From the NCBI RefSeq assembly GCF_009901955.1, contig NZ_WUTS01000001.1, forward strand, positions 372,001-436,000: a stretch of 64,000 nt of DNA. Reading direction: 5' to 3'. Origin of the DNA: Halomonas icarae. GTDB taxonomy: Bacteria > Pseudomonadota > Gammaproteobacteria > Pseudomonadales > Halomonadaceae. This document shows, piece after piece, positions 26,497 through 34,922 of the stretch (position 1 is the first letter of the stretch; every line of letters begins with the position of its first letter). A program made the position numbers and the translations under genes. The notes beneath the pieces were generated by a model that saw only the letters and a program-made list of their open reading frames with translations, had not been told where the DNA came from and searched no databases.

Positions 26497-27720
26497 ATGA
26501 GCCATACGCTATATCTGACCCGCAACGGACTGCTGGAGCCCCTTGGCCAGAGCCAAGTGTTTGCCTATCTGCGCGGGCTGTCGCGTGATCACACGATCAC
26601 CCTGATCACCTATGAAAAGCCCGATGACTGGGCCGATAGTGCTCGAGTGGCGCGCGCCCGCGCCGCCTGCGAGGCTCATGGTATTCGCTGGCTGCCGCAG
26701 CGCTTTCGGAAGCGGCCGCGGATCATCTCTCCTGCACTCAGCATGTTGCGCATGGCTTGGCTGGTGTGGCGAGAGGTGCGCGGCGGGCGTGCGGAGCTGA
26801 TTCACGCTCGCTCCTACATTCCCGCAGCGGTGGCGCTGGCGGTGCATCGGCTGACGGGTGTGCCGTTTATCTTCGATATGCGCGCCCTGTGGCCTGAGGA
26901 ACTGATCACGGCGGGGCGTCTGCGGCGTGGCTCACTGCTGCACAAGGCCATCGCTTGGGTCGAGCGTGCCTGCCTGGCGCGGGGTGCGGCGGTGGTATCG
27001 CTGACTCATGCGGCGGTGGCGCATCTGCACCACACCTACCCCCAAGAGTTTAACGGCCAGCGCATTGCGGTGATTCCTACCTGTGCGGATCTCGAGCGCT
27101 TTACGCCTGCCTCGGACCGCCCCGAGGGCCCGCGGGTACATGGTTGTATCGGTACAGTGCTCTCCGGCTGGTTTCGCACTGATTGGCTGGCCAGCTGGCT
27201 GGCTGTTGCCGCCAAGCGCGATGCCTCTGCGCGGTTCGAGATCGTCACCCGCGACGATGCCGAGCAGGTTCGCCAGGCCCTCGACCCCGAACGCCGGGTT
27301 GGCGAGCGGCTCACCATCGGCCCACGGGCACCGGAAGAGATGCCGGAAGCGGTGCGGGGGCATGATCTCTCGATCATGTTCTACGCCGGCGGTGAAGTCT
27401 CTGAGCTTGGTCGCTCCCCCACGCGCATGGCCGAGGTGCTGGGCTGTGGCCTTCCGGTGGTCGCCAATGTGGGCGTCGGGGATGTGGCAGCGATCATCAA
27501 CGAATGGCGCGTCGGCGTGCTGGTTGAAGGGCCGGAGCCGGCGCAGATCGGCGCGGCCCTCGACGCCCTGGATGATCTGAGTCAAGACCCCGAGTTGCCG
27601 GATCGTTGCCGCAGGGCGGCAGAGGCGATCTTTTCACTGGATGCCGGCACCGAGGCCTATCGTGCGCTGTACGCCAAGATTTTGACTGAGCAACATGCCG
27701 ACCCCGTCTCGATTGCCTGA
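26497..27720 (+). CDS. Family 4 glycosyltransferase
   Basis: 407 residues, GT-B type. N-terminus TLYLTRNGLLEPLGQSQVFAYLRGL is typical of a GT4 subgroup in exopolysaccharide loci; IHARSYIPAAVAL and FDMRALWPEEL form the acceptor domain, and GLPVVANVGVGD the donor-site end. AGGA six bases before the ATG. Substrate unknown. GC-rich, so composition switches back in the gap after the first asparagine synthetase. Confidence 0.83.
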   Translation: MSHTLYLTRNGLLEPLGQSQVFAYLRGLSRDHTITLITYEKPDDWADSARVARARAACEAHGIRWLPQRFRKRPRIISPALSMLRMAWLVWREVRGGRAELIHARSYIPAAVALAVHRLTGVPFIFDMRALWPEELITAGRLRRGSLLHKAIAWVERACLARGAAVVSLTHAAVAHLHHTYPQEFNGQRIAVIPTCADLERFTPASDRPEGPRVHGCIGTVLSGWFRTDWLASWLAVAAKRDASARFEIVTRDDAEQVRQALDPERRVGERLTIGPRAPEEMPEAVRGHDLSIMFYAGGEVSELGRSPTRMAEVLGCGLPVVANVGVGDVAAIINEWRVGVLVEGPEPAQIGAALDALDDLSQDPELPDRCRRAAEAIFSLDAGTEAYRALYAKILTEQHADPVSIA

Positions 27721-27759
27721 ACGGTTCATTGATCGAACCCTTTTCCATTGGATGGCTAT

Positions 27760-28845
27760 TTGAACGTCGCGCTTCTCTCCAAATACTCTCGCCTGGGGGC
27801 CAGCAGTCGGCTGCGCTCGCTGCAGTTCCTCCCCTCCCTGCGCCAGGCCGGCATTCATGTCACCCCGAACGCCCTGTTCGATGACGCCTACCTTAAACGC
27901 CTCTACGGCGGGCGAGGCCGTTCCCAGAGCGATGTGCTTGGCTGCTATGCACAGCGGGCGTCACAGCTACTCCGTCTCAAGCAGGTCGACCTGATTTGGT
28001 TGGAGTACGAGGCGCTGCCCTATGTACCCTATTGGCTGGAGCGCGGGCTGATGCCGCGCGGGGTGCCCTATGTGGTGGATTATGACGATGCGGTGTTTCA
28101 TCACTACGACCTGGCCTCACGGCGATTAGTGCGTGCGCTGCTGGGCCGAAAAATCGACCAGGTGATGGCCAATGCCGCGGCGGTGATCTGCGGCAACGGC
28201 TATCTGGCCGAGCGGGCGCGAGAAGCCGGTGCGAAGCGTATCGAGCTTGTGCCTACCGTGGTCGATGCTAACCGCTATTCGGTCGGCGAGCATGTGACCA
28301 CCGAGGCGGGCAGGGCGCCGGTGATCGGCTGGATCGGCTCGCCGTCCACCCAAAACTATGTGTTGGAGCTCAAGCCAGTGTTAAAGGAGCTGCATCGTGA
28401 GCATGGCGCATGCCTGATGCTGGTGGGGGCACGGCCCGAGCTTGCGGCGCAGTTCGGTGAGCTGCCGGTGGAGGTGCTGCCCTGGTCTGAAGAGAGCGAG
28501 GCCGAGGCTATCGCCGGCTTTGACATCGGCATCATGCCCTTGTTGGATGGCCCCTGGGAACGAGGCAAGTGCGGCTACAAGCTGATCCAGTATATGGCCG
28601 CCGGCAAACCGGTCGTGGCCTCCGCGGTGGGCGTCAATGTCGAGATCGTCGAGGGTTGGCAGTGTGGCGAACTCGCCGATGGGGCGCCCGCATGGCGCCG
28701 GGCCCTGGGGGGGCTGCTGAGTGATCCGACTCGCCGTATGGCATTGGGTCAGCGGGGGCGCGAGGCCGTGGAACAGCACTATTCGCTGCAGGCTCAAGCA
28801 CCGCGCCTGGCTGAGATTTTGTATCGCGCGGCCAGGGAGGGCTGA
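27760..28845 (+). CDS. Family 4-like glycosyltransferase
   Basis: 361 residues from TTG 27760, giving MNVALLSKYSRLGASSRLR, the usual start for this group, with TTGGA upstream; TTG 27748 is the alternative and no in-frame ATG is available. VDYDDAVFHHYD and VICGNGYLAERAREAG lie in the N-terminal half, VIGWIGSPSTQNYV begins the donor domain, and GKCGYKLIQYMAAGKPVVAS is the C-terminal signature. It ends 3 bp before the second asparagine synthetase, so the two are coupled. Acceptor and donor unknown. Confidence 0.8.
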   Translation: MNVALLSKYSRLGASSRLRSLQFLPSLRQAGIHVTPNALFDDAYLKRLYGGRGRSQSDVLGCYAQRASQLLRLKQVDLIWLEYEALPYVPYWLERGLMPRGVPYVVDYDDAVFHHYDLASRRLVRALLGRKIDQVMANAAAVICGNGYLAERAREAGAKRIELVPTVVDANRYSVGEHVTTEAGRAPVIGWIGSPSTQNYVLELKPVLKELHREHGACLMLVGARPELAAQFGELPVEVLPWSEESEAEAIAGFDIGIMPLLDGPWERGKCGYKLIQYMAAGKPVVASAVGVNVEIVEGWQCGELADGAPAWRRALGGLLSDPTRRMALGQRGREAVEQHYSLQAQAPRLAEILYRAAREG

Positions 28846-28848
28846 TAT

Positions 28849-30867
28849 ATGTGTGGACTCACGGGTTTCCTGGACCCTGCAGGCACCTCTGAACAGGCTG
28901 CTTACCATGCCATTGGCCGGATGACGTCGGCTATCACCCACCGCGGCCCGGATAGCGAGGGTCACTGGGCCGAGGAAGGTGCAGGGCTGGTACTGGGGCA
29001 TCGGCGGCTTTCCATCCTCGATCTCTCCCCAGCGGGGCATCAGCCCATGCACTCGGCCTGCGGGCGTTACGTGATCGCCTTCAATGGCGAGATTTATAAT
29101 CATCTGGATGTCAGGTGCGAGGTTCGAGGGGCGAGGCGCGAGGAAGTCCGTTGGCGAGGACATTCGGATACCGAAACGCTGCTGGCGGCGTTTACGGCCT
29201 GGGGCGTGGAAGAGACGTTAAAACGCTGCGTGGGGATGTTTGCCATCGCGCTATGGGATCGCCAGAAGCGCACGCTGACTCTTGCGAGGGATCGCTTCGG
29301 CGAAAAGCCGCTCTATTATGGGTTCGCTCAGGGCTTGGGTTCCGCTCAAGGGCACAGCAATGAAGACGGTTCGGTAACGGGCCGTGGCCCTCTGCTGTTC
29401 GGCTCCGAGTTGAAGAGCCTGATGGCTCACCCCGAGTGGCAGGGCACGTTGGCCAATGAGGCGTTGGAGGACTATCTGCGCTTCGGCTGTGTGGGCGGCG
29501 AGGCCAGCATATTCCAGGGCGTGGCGAAGTTGCCGCCGGGTTCTCTGGTGACGATCACCCAGGCCGATGTGCAGGCCGGGCGGCTGCCGGCCCCGGTGCA
29601 CTGGTGGTCGGCGGAGCAGGCGGCGAGGGAGGCCATGGCGGAGCAGCCATTGGATTCACCGCAAACGGCTATCACTGCAGTGGAAGAGGCGCTAGGTGAT
29701 TCCGTGCGCAACCGCATGCTTGCCGATGTACCGCTAGGTGCCTTTCTCTCTGGCGGAGTCGATAGCTCCTTGATCGTGGCGCTGATGCAGAGCCAAGCCG
29801 AGCGCCCGGTGCGTACCTTCTCGGTGGGCTTCGATGATGCCCGTTACGATGAATCCAGCCATGCCGAGGCGGTGGCCAGGCATCTTGGCACCGAGCACCT
29901 GACGCTTCAGGCCACCTCCCGGATGGCGCTGGACCTGGTGCCGAGCCTGCCCGATCTCTATGACGAACCCTTCGCCGACTCATCTCAGCTGCCTACCGCG
30001 CTGGTATCCAAGCTGACCCGCAAGCACGTGACGGTGGCGCTTTCCGGCGATGCCGGCGATGAGCTGTTCGGCGGCTACAACCGCCACCTCTGGGTGCCAC
30101 GCATCTGGCACAAGATCAGGCGCCTGCCGCTGCCCGCGCGTCGCGCCCTGGCCGCTACTCTCAAGACCATTCCAGCTCACCGCTACGATACCTTGATGCG
30201 TCACGGTGGCCGGCTGCTTCCCAAGCGCCTGCGGATGCGCACCTTCGGTGAGAAACTGCACAAGCTGGCCGCGGTGCTGGAGAGCTCGAGCGAAAGAGCG
30301 CTGTTCGCCGGGGTCGCCTCGATGAACCGAGAGCCCGACACCCTGCTGGCAGGGCAGGGTAGTGGGAAGCCCCCGGAAGCACTGTTCCCGGCGCTTGCGA
30401 AGTTCGATAGCGTGGAGTGGATGCTGCTGATGGATACGCTGCACTATATGGTCGACGACGTGCTGGTGAAGGTGGATCGCGCCAGCATGGCCAGCAGCCT
30501 GGAGGTGCGGGTCCCCTTCCTCGACCCCGAGGTGTTCCATGCCGCCTGGCGCATCCCCAGCGCGCTGCACCTGAAGGAGGGGCAGGGCAAGTGGGTGCTG
30601 CGCCAGCTGCTCTTCCGCCATGTGCCCCGGGAGCTGATCGAGCGCCCCAAGATGGGCTTCGCCATCCCGCTGGACGCCTGGCTGCGCGGCCCCCTGCGCG
30701 ACTGGGCCGAGGAGCTGCTCTCCACCGCCAGCCTGGCCGAGCTGCCGATGCTGGATGCCGGGGTGGTACGCCGGCTATGGCAGGCCCACCTCAAGGGCCA
30801 GGGCCACCACGCCCAGCAGCTGTGGGCGGTGCTGCAGCTGCTCGCCTGGCAGCGGCGGTGGGGTTGA
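28849..30867 (+). CDS. Asparagine synthetase-type amidotransferase (GC-rich copy) carrying heptamer repeats
   Basis: 672 residues, AsnB class: Cys2 in MCGLTGF, HRGPDSEG, AFNGEIYNH, RDRFGEKPLYY; PP-loop SGGVDSS near residue 301 and SGDAGDELFGGYNRH. It is colinear with the copy at 24294. Between NHLD and WRGHSDTET (residues 87-101) the DNA is five AGGNNNN heptamers, encoding a basic RCEVRGARREE stretch; the paralogue has an unrelated sequence of nearly the same length there. The frame is intact. A second irregularity is an extra Gly/Ser-rich loop near residues 162-180. Confidence 0.88.
   Translation: MCGLTGFLDPAGTSEQAAYHAIGRMTSAITHRGPDSEGHWAEEGAGLVLGHRRLSILDLSPAGHQPMHSACGRYVIAFNGEIYNHLDVRCEVRGARREEVRWRGHSDTETLLAAFTAWGVEETLKRCVGMFAIALWDRQKRTLTLARDRFGEKPLYYGFAQGLGSAQGHSNEDGSVTGRGPLLFGSELKSLMAHPEWQGTLANEALEDYLRFGCVGGEASIFQGVAKLPPGSLVTITQADVQAGRLPAPVHWWSAEQAAREAMAEQPLDSPQTAITAVEEALGDSVRNRMLADVPLGAFLSGGVDSSLIVALMQSQAERPVRTFSVGFDDARYDESSHAEAVARHLGTEHLTLQATSRMALDLVPSLPDLYDEPFADSSQLPTALVSKLTRKHVTVALSGDAGDELFGGYNRHLWVPRIWHKIRRLPLPARRALAATLKTIPAHRYDTLMRHGGRLLPKRLRMRTFGEKLHKLAAVLESSSERALFAGVASMNREPDTLLAGQGSGKPPEALFPALAKFDSVEWMLLMDTLHYMVDDVLVKVDRASMASSLEVRVPFLDPEVFHAAWRIPSALHLKEGQGKWVLRQLLFRHVPRELIERPKMGFAIPLDAWLRGPLRDWAEELLSTASLAELPMLDAGVVRRLWQAHLKGQGHHAQQLWAVLQLLAWQRRWG
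29113..29147 (+). repeat. Heptamer units inside a coding sequence
   Basis: AGGTGCG, AGGTTCG, AGGGGCG, AGGCGCG and AGGAAGT lie end to end within the glutaminase domain of the second asparagine synthetase. The unit is the same as in the intergenic arrays, so the family can enter genes. Confidence 0.85.
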
Positions 30868-30869
30868 CC

Positions 30870-30900
30870 AGGGGCGAGGAACGAGGGGCAAGGTACGAGG
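30870..30900 (+). repeat. Short heptamer array after asparagine synthetase
   Basis: AGGGGCG, AGGAACG, AGGGGCA, AGGTACG and a final AGG begin 2 bp after the stop codon. The rest of the gap to 31035 shows no other structure. Confidence 0.8.
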
Positions 30901-31035
30901 AGTCATGTGGAAAAGGGCAAGCATATTGCCGGTACAATGCCCCCTGCCCTTATCCGTCAATCGAGCCCATAACGTGGTGCTAGTGGGCCGAGATTACGCC
31001 CATCTGTCACCTAGAGCCTATAAAGTCGAGTTTTC

Positions 31036-32082
31036 ATGCTCCCCTACTGGATCCTGTTTCTAATTCCTGCCGCCGGGGTGCTTTCCCAGCGGCGGATGAC
31101 GCCTGCCTCCCGCCCGGCGATGTGGTGGCTGGTGGGCGCGCTGTTCGCCCTGGCCATCGGCCTGCGCCACCAGGTGGGGGGCGACTGGGGGGCCTATATC
31201 GGCTACCTGGAGCGCGCCGCGCTGATGACGCTGCCCGAGGTGCTGCTCCACGGCGACCCGGGCTACTACCTGCTCAACTGGCTGGTGGCGAAGCTGGGCG
31301 GCAACATCTACTGGGTCAACCTGGGCTGCGGCGCGGTGGTGATGACCGGGCTGGTGGCCTTCCTGCGTCGCCAGCCGCTGCCCTGGCTGGGGTTGCTGGT
31401 GGCGGTGCCCTACCTGATCGTGGTGGTGGCCATGGGCTACTCGCGCCAGGCGGTGGCGCTGGGCTTCGCGCTGCTGGGGCTGGTGGCGCTGGGCGACAAC
31501 CGCATGCGCGCCTTCGTCATCTGGGTGTTGATCGGCGCCGCCTTCCACAAGAGCGCGGTGCTGCTGCTGCCGGTGGCGGGGCTGGCTGCGAGCCACAGCC
31601 GTGTGCTCTCGCTGTTCTGGGCGGGGGCGGCCTCGCTGATCGGCGGCTACCTATTCCTGTTCGACTCGGTCGATGCGCTGTGGGCCAACTACGTGGAGGC
31701 GGACTACCACTCCCAGGGCGGGCTGATCCGCGTGCTGATGAACGCCGTGCCCGCGGGGCTCTACCTGGCCTTCCACAAGCGGCTGCCGCTGGGTGATGCC
31801 GAGCGCCGGCTATGGTGGTGGATGTCGGTATTTGCCATCGCCTGTATCCCGCTGGTGATGATGTCCTCCACCGCCACGGACCGGGTGGCGCTCTACCTGA
31901 TCCCGCTGCAGATCTTCGTGTTCACCCGCCTGCACCAGGTCACCCAGGATCGCCTGCTGCGCGCCTATATCGTGCTGGGGATCGTGGGCTACTACGCCCT
32001 GGTGCAGACGGTGTGGCTGTTCTTTGCCAGCCATGCGCACGCTTGGTTGCCATACCAGCTGGCTGGCCTTGCTACCGCATGA
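31036..32082 (+). CDS. EpsG/Wzy-like polytopic membrane protein
   Basis: 348 residues, strongly hydrophobic with about ten predicted membrane spans. IGLRHQVGGDWGAYIGYLE near residue 35 matches the RxxxGxDWxxY element of EpsG-family proteins, and YSRQAVALGFALLGL near residue 135 resembles the second conserved block. EpsG-type proteins are putative polymerases of exopolysaccharide repeat units. As the most Wzy-like protein in the cluster it is a good polymerase candidate. ATG 31036 follows GAGTTTTC. Confidence 0.75.
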   Translation: MLPYWILFLIPAAGVLSQRRMTPASRPAMWWLVGALFALAIGLRHQVGGDWGAYIGYLERAALMTLPEVLLHGDPGYYLLNWLVAKLGGNIYWVNLGCGAVVMTGLVAFLRRQPLPWLGLLVAVPYLIVVVAMGYSRQAVALGFALLGLVALGDNRMRAFVIWVLIGAAFHKSAVLLLPVAGLAASHSRVLSLFWAGAASLIGGYLFLFDSVDALWANYVEADYHSQGGLIRVLMNAVPAGLYLAFHKRLPLGDAERRLWWWMSVFAIACIPLVMMSSTATDRVALYLIPLQIFVFTRLHQVTQDRLLRAYIVLGIVGYYALVQTVWLFFASHAHAWLPYQLAGLATA

Positions 32083-32097
32083 CAAAGGGAGTTGCCA

Positions 32098-32823
32098 ATG
32101 AGACTGTTGAAGATGATCGCGCTGGGGGGGGGTATCACTGCGGTGGTTTTCTCTGGTTACCTCTGGTTTACCCAGGTAGATAACGCTGTTACCCCCGCGG
32201 ATGAACGGGCGATTGCCGAGGCGCTGGGGTCGAGTTTCGATACGCCAAATGCGGACGATATGTACTTCGAAGACCAGGTAGCCTTCATTCGCCGGGTGCA
32301 GGATGCTGTGCTTGGCGAGGTACCCGTAAATGCCGGAATCCCCCATGGCCAGCCGCGAGAGCCAGATGACCTGTTGGCGCGCGGAATGGGGCTGTGCTTC
32401 GATCGCAGCCGCTTCATCGAGAAGGCCTTGCGGCATCATGGTTTCGAGACCCGCCATATTGCGATCTACTCTACGGAGGAGACAGGGTCGGCGCTGGTTT
32501 CCTTGCTGACGCCGCAGATCAGCTCGCATGCCGTCACCGAGGTCAAGACCTCCCGCGGTTGGTTGGTCGTCGATTCCAACGAGCGCTGGCTCTCTCTCGA
32601 CAAGGGCTATCAGCCTGTTTCGATAGAGCAGCTCTCGGAGATGGAACGGAAGGAGAGACAGGCGCAGTTACTCCATCAGCCTGATATCGCAATCTATGCG
32701 GACGAGTTCACGTTCGTGTATGGCTTGTATTCTCGTCATGGCATGTTCTACCCGCCCTACGATAGGGTGCCGGATATTCATGTGCCAGAGTTTGCGATGA
32801 ATCTTGCCCGGCTATTGCCGTAA
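32098..32823 (+). CDS. Membrane-anchored transglutaminase-like protein
   Basis: 241 residues from ATG 32098, with AAAGGGAG upstream. One N-terminal membrane anchor (residues 6-24), the remainder presumably periplasmic. A Cys-His-Asp arrangement typical of the transglutaminase/papain-like fold is visible: C100 in GMGLCFDRSRF, H144 in SSHAVTEV and D159 in WLVVDSNERW. Such proteins can act as amidases, proteases or acyltransferases; the target here is unknown. It follows the EpsG-like gene by 15 bp, suggesting a role in polymer modification or assembly. Confidence 0.65.
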   Translation: MRLLKMIALGGGITAVVFSGYLWFTQVDNAVTPADERAIAEALGSSFDTPNADDMYFEDQVAFIRRVQDAVLGEVPVNAGIPHGQPREPDDLLARGMGLCFDRSRFIEKALRHHGFETRHIAIYSTEETGSALVSLLTPQISSHAVTEVKTSRGWLVVDSNERWLSLDKGYQPVSIEQLSEMERKERQAQLLHQPDIAIYADEFTFVYGLYSRHGMFYPPYDRVPDIHVPEFAMNLARLLP

Positions 32824-32993
32824 ATTGAGCCGCCTGCTGTTTGGTGACTTAGGTTGATCCCATGGCGATACAGCGGCGTGACGGCGCTTTGCTCGATGTC
32901 GATGAACAGGCCGGATGAAGCCACCGGAAAGCTGGCCAGCCAGAGGATGATCAGGATGGCGAGGCCCAAGGGCCGTGTGAGTCGGCGTGACAT
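32778..32993 (-). pseudogene. Decayed partial copy of the secreted protein encoded at 34923-36197
   Basis: A 71-codon minus-strand frame with GGAGATCG before its ATG. Its first 35 or so residues (LGLAILIILWLASFPVASS, then IDIEQSAVTP) follow the signal peptide and first strand of the protein at 34923-36197 (LALLLILWLAALPAAASS, IEIAQRDLTP). It then jumps to LYRHG, matching LPLYRHG about 100 residues further into that protein, and ends. It is therefore an internally deleted relic overlapping the end of the transglutaminase-like gene. The 32824-33152 gap otherwise contains only the inverted repeat at 33095-33129. Confidence 0.65.
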
Positions 32994-33094
32994 GGGGCGA
33001 TCTCCGCGCGGTTTCCTCTGAGTGTAGCTGCGCCCCCGGGGGCACGCCCCTGGGGTCAGGCCCTTAAATGGACTTAGGCAAAAGGCGGGGAAGG

Positions 33095-33129
33095 TTGTTG
33101 ATCATTATGCAGTGGCGCATAATCAACAA
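33095..33129. promoter_or_regulatory. Inverted repeat upstream of the RloA-like gene
   Basis: TTGTTGATCATTATGC (33095-33110) faces GCATAATCAACAA (33117-33129): 13 bases pair, with a three-base bulge. It ends 23 bp before the RloA-like ATG, the right place for an operator or a leader hairpin. No regulator gene is adjacent. Confidence 0.55.
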
Positions 33130-33152
33130 AATCTTGTAGGAATTGCGCCACC

Positions 33153-34349
33153 ATGATCCGTACACTGCAGTTCAGCAACTTCTACTCGTTCCGCGATGAT
33201 GCCGAGGTGTCGTTCGAAGTGGGTCGCCAACCGGCGGCTTCACAGTACGACCTGGCCTATGCCGATGGCGCGCGTGGCAACAAGGTGCTGGCGGTGGTGG
33301 GGGCCAACGGCTCCGGCAAGACCCAGCTGCTCAAGCCCCTGGCGTTTCTGAGCTGGTTCGTGGCCGACTCCTTTCTGAGTTCAGAGCCGAAGGCGCGTAT
33401 CCCGTTTCGCCCGCATGCGCTGAGTCCGGAGGTGCCGACCTGCTTTGAGCTGACCTTCGACCTGGACGGCGAGCAGTACCGTTACCGCCTCGAACTCGAC
33501 CAGCAGCAGGTGCTGCATGAGTCGCTGCATCTCAAGACTAGCCGGCTGTTCAGCTACCTGTTCGTTCGCGAGCGTGAAGCCGACGGTTACAGGGTCAAGC
33601 AGAAGGGATTCGGTTTTCGCAACAGTCAGGCCAGGCAGGTGCGCGGTAATGTGTCGCTACTGGCGGCGGCGCATATGCATGATGTGCCGCTGGCATCGGC
33701 GATGGTGGAGTACTTCCGCGGCTTCTCGTACAACCTGCAGGTGACGGGGCGTGCCCACTATGATCACATGCGCCTGCTGAACAGTGCCCTGTTCTTTCAG
33801 GACAATCCTGCCCTGCATCGCCGGGCGAGCGAGTTGTTATGCCGCCTGGATCTGGGGCTTGAAGATGTAGAGCTCGAGGAGGTGGAAATCAGCGGCAGCG
33901 GTGAGCTCGATATCAAGGAGCCGCTCTATATGCCGATGGGGGTGCACCGCTCCGCTGATGACACCTTCCGCCTGCCTTTCCTGGATGAGTCCAGCGGTAC
34001 CCAGTCCGCCTATGTGCTGCTGCACCGGATTCTCCCCGTGTTGGAGCAGGGCGGTATAGCCGTGATCGATGAGCTCGACAATGACTTGCACCCCCATATG
34101 CTGGAGGCATTCCTCGATCTGTTCCGCTTCGAGCATTCCAACCCCCATCAGGCTCAGCTGATCTTCTCCTGCCATACCGCCGAGGTCTTCAACCTGCTCG
34201 CCAAGCATCAGGTCTATCTGGTCGAGAAGCGCGACCTTGAGAGCGAAGCATGGCGCCTGGATGACATGGTGGGACTGCGCGCCGACGACAATCTCTACGC
34301 CAAGTACCAGTCCGGTGCCCTTGGCGCAGTACCCGAGATCCGAGCCTGA
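33153..34349 (+). CDS. RloA-like AAA ATPase of a defence-type pair
   Basis: 398 residues. ABC/SMC-type ATPase of the OLD/RloA group: N-terminal IRTLQFSNFYSFRDDAEVSF, Walker A GANGSGKT at residues 50-57, Walker B IAVIDELDNDLHPHM near residue 310 and a final FSCHTAEVF His switch. Such ATPases paired with a RloB/TOPRIM protein occur in phage-defence modules (AbiLi/AbiLii, RloA/RloB); antiphage activity here is inferred. GC-rich. The downstream partner begins 15 bp after its stop. Confidence 0.8.
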   Translation: MIRTLQFSNFYSFRDDAEVSFEVGRQPAASQYDLAYADGARGNKVLAVVGANGSGKTQLLKPLAFLSWFVADSFLSSEPKARIPFRPHALSPEVPTCFELTFDLDGEQYRYRLELDQQQVLHESLHLKTSRLFSYLFVREREADGYRVKQKGFGFRNSQARQVRGNVSLLAAAHMHDVPLASAMVEYFRGFSYNLQVTGRAHYDHMRLLNSALFFQDNPALHRRASELLCRLDLGLEDVELEEVEISGSGELDIKEPLYMPMGVHRSADDTFRLPFLDESSGTQSAYVLLHRILPVLEQGGIAVIDELDNDLHPHMLEAFLDLFRFEHSNPHQAQLIFSCHTAEVFNLLAKHQVYLVEKRDLESEAWRLDDMVGLRADDNLYAKYQSGALGAVPEIRA

Positions 34350-34364
34350 GGTTGAAGTGACAGA

Positions 34365-34880
34365 ATGGCAAGGCAACGCAAACGCCGCGATCTGAGAGTC
34401 AAGCAGAGTACCTTGCTGGTGGTCGGCGAGGGTGCCCATGAGCGTGCTTTCCTGGAACATATGAAGCAGCTCTATGATCGGCGTGACAACCAGCAGCGCC
34501 TGACGGTCAAGGCGGCAGATGGTGGCTCGCCTGGTGATGTGCTGCGAGTTGTTCGCAAGCGCTACCAACACATCGACTACGATCGCCGCGTCATCTTGCT
34601 CGACGCCGATGTCCCTATTCCTCGCCAGGTCGAGGATGATGCAAGGCGGTTGGATATCGTGCTACTCCTGTCGCAGCCCATCTGCTTGGAAGGCATGTTG
34701 TTGGATGTCTTGGGTCAGCGTGCACCCGGCACCGCCAAGGCATGCAAGTCGTGCCTTCACCCCCAGTTAACCGGCCCGCCCACCGAGAGGTCCAGCTACG
34801 CTGGCTTGTTCCCCAAGGCGGTGCTGGATGACACCACCAAGCCTGCGATCGTCGAGCTGCGCCGCATGATGCGTCACTGA
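34365..34880 (+). CDS. RloB-like protein (TOPRIM-type nuclease candidate)
   Basis: 171 residues. A basic start (MARQRKRRDLRVKQ) leads into LLVVGEGAHERAFLEHM, the TOPRIM glutamate motif (E22, E26), and ILLDADVP with the DxD pair D80 and D82. The C-terminus has a Cys-x2-Cys (CKSCLHP) and the LTGPPTERSSYAGLFPK block. In characterised OLD/Gabija-like modules the TOPRIM partner cuts nucleic acid. Somewhat shorter than typical RloB (about 200 residues). Forms an operon with the upstream ATPase. Confidence 0.78.
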   Translation: MARQRKRRDLRVKQSTLLVVGEGAHERAFLEHMKQLYDRRDNQQRLTVKAADGGSPGDVLRVVRKRYQHIDYDRRVILLDADVPIPRQVEDDARRLDIVLLLSQPICLEGMLLDVLGQRAPGTAKACKSCLHPQLTGPPTERSSYAGLFPKAVLDDTTKPAIVELRRMMRH

Positions 34881-34922
34881 TGGGCATTGTTATCCGACCA
34901 GTCTTGGGAGAAACCGCTTCAC

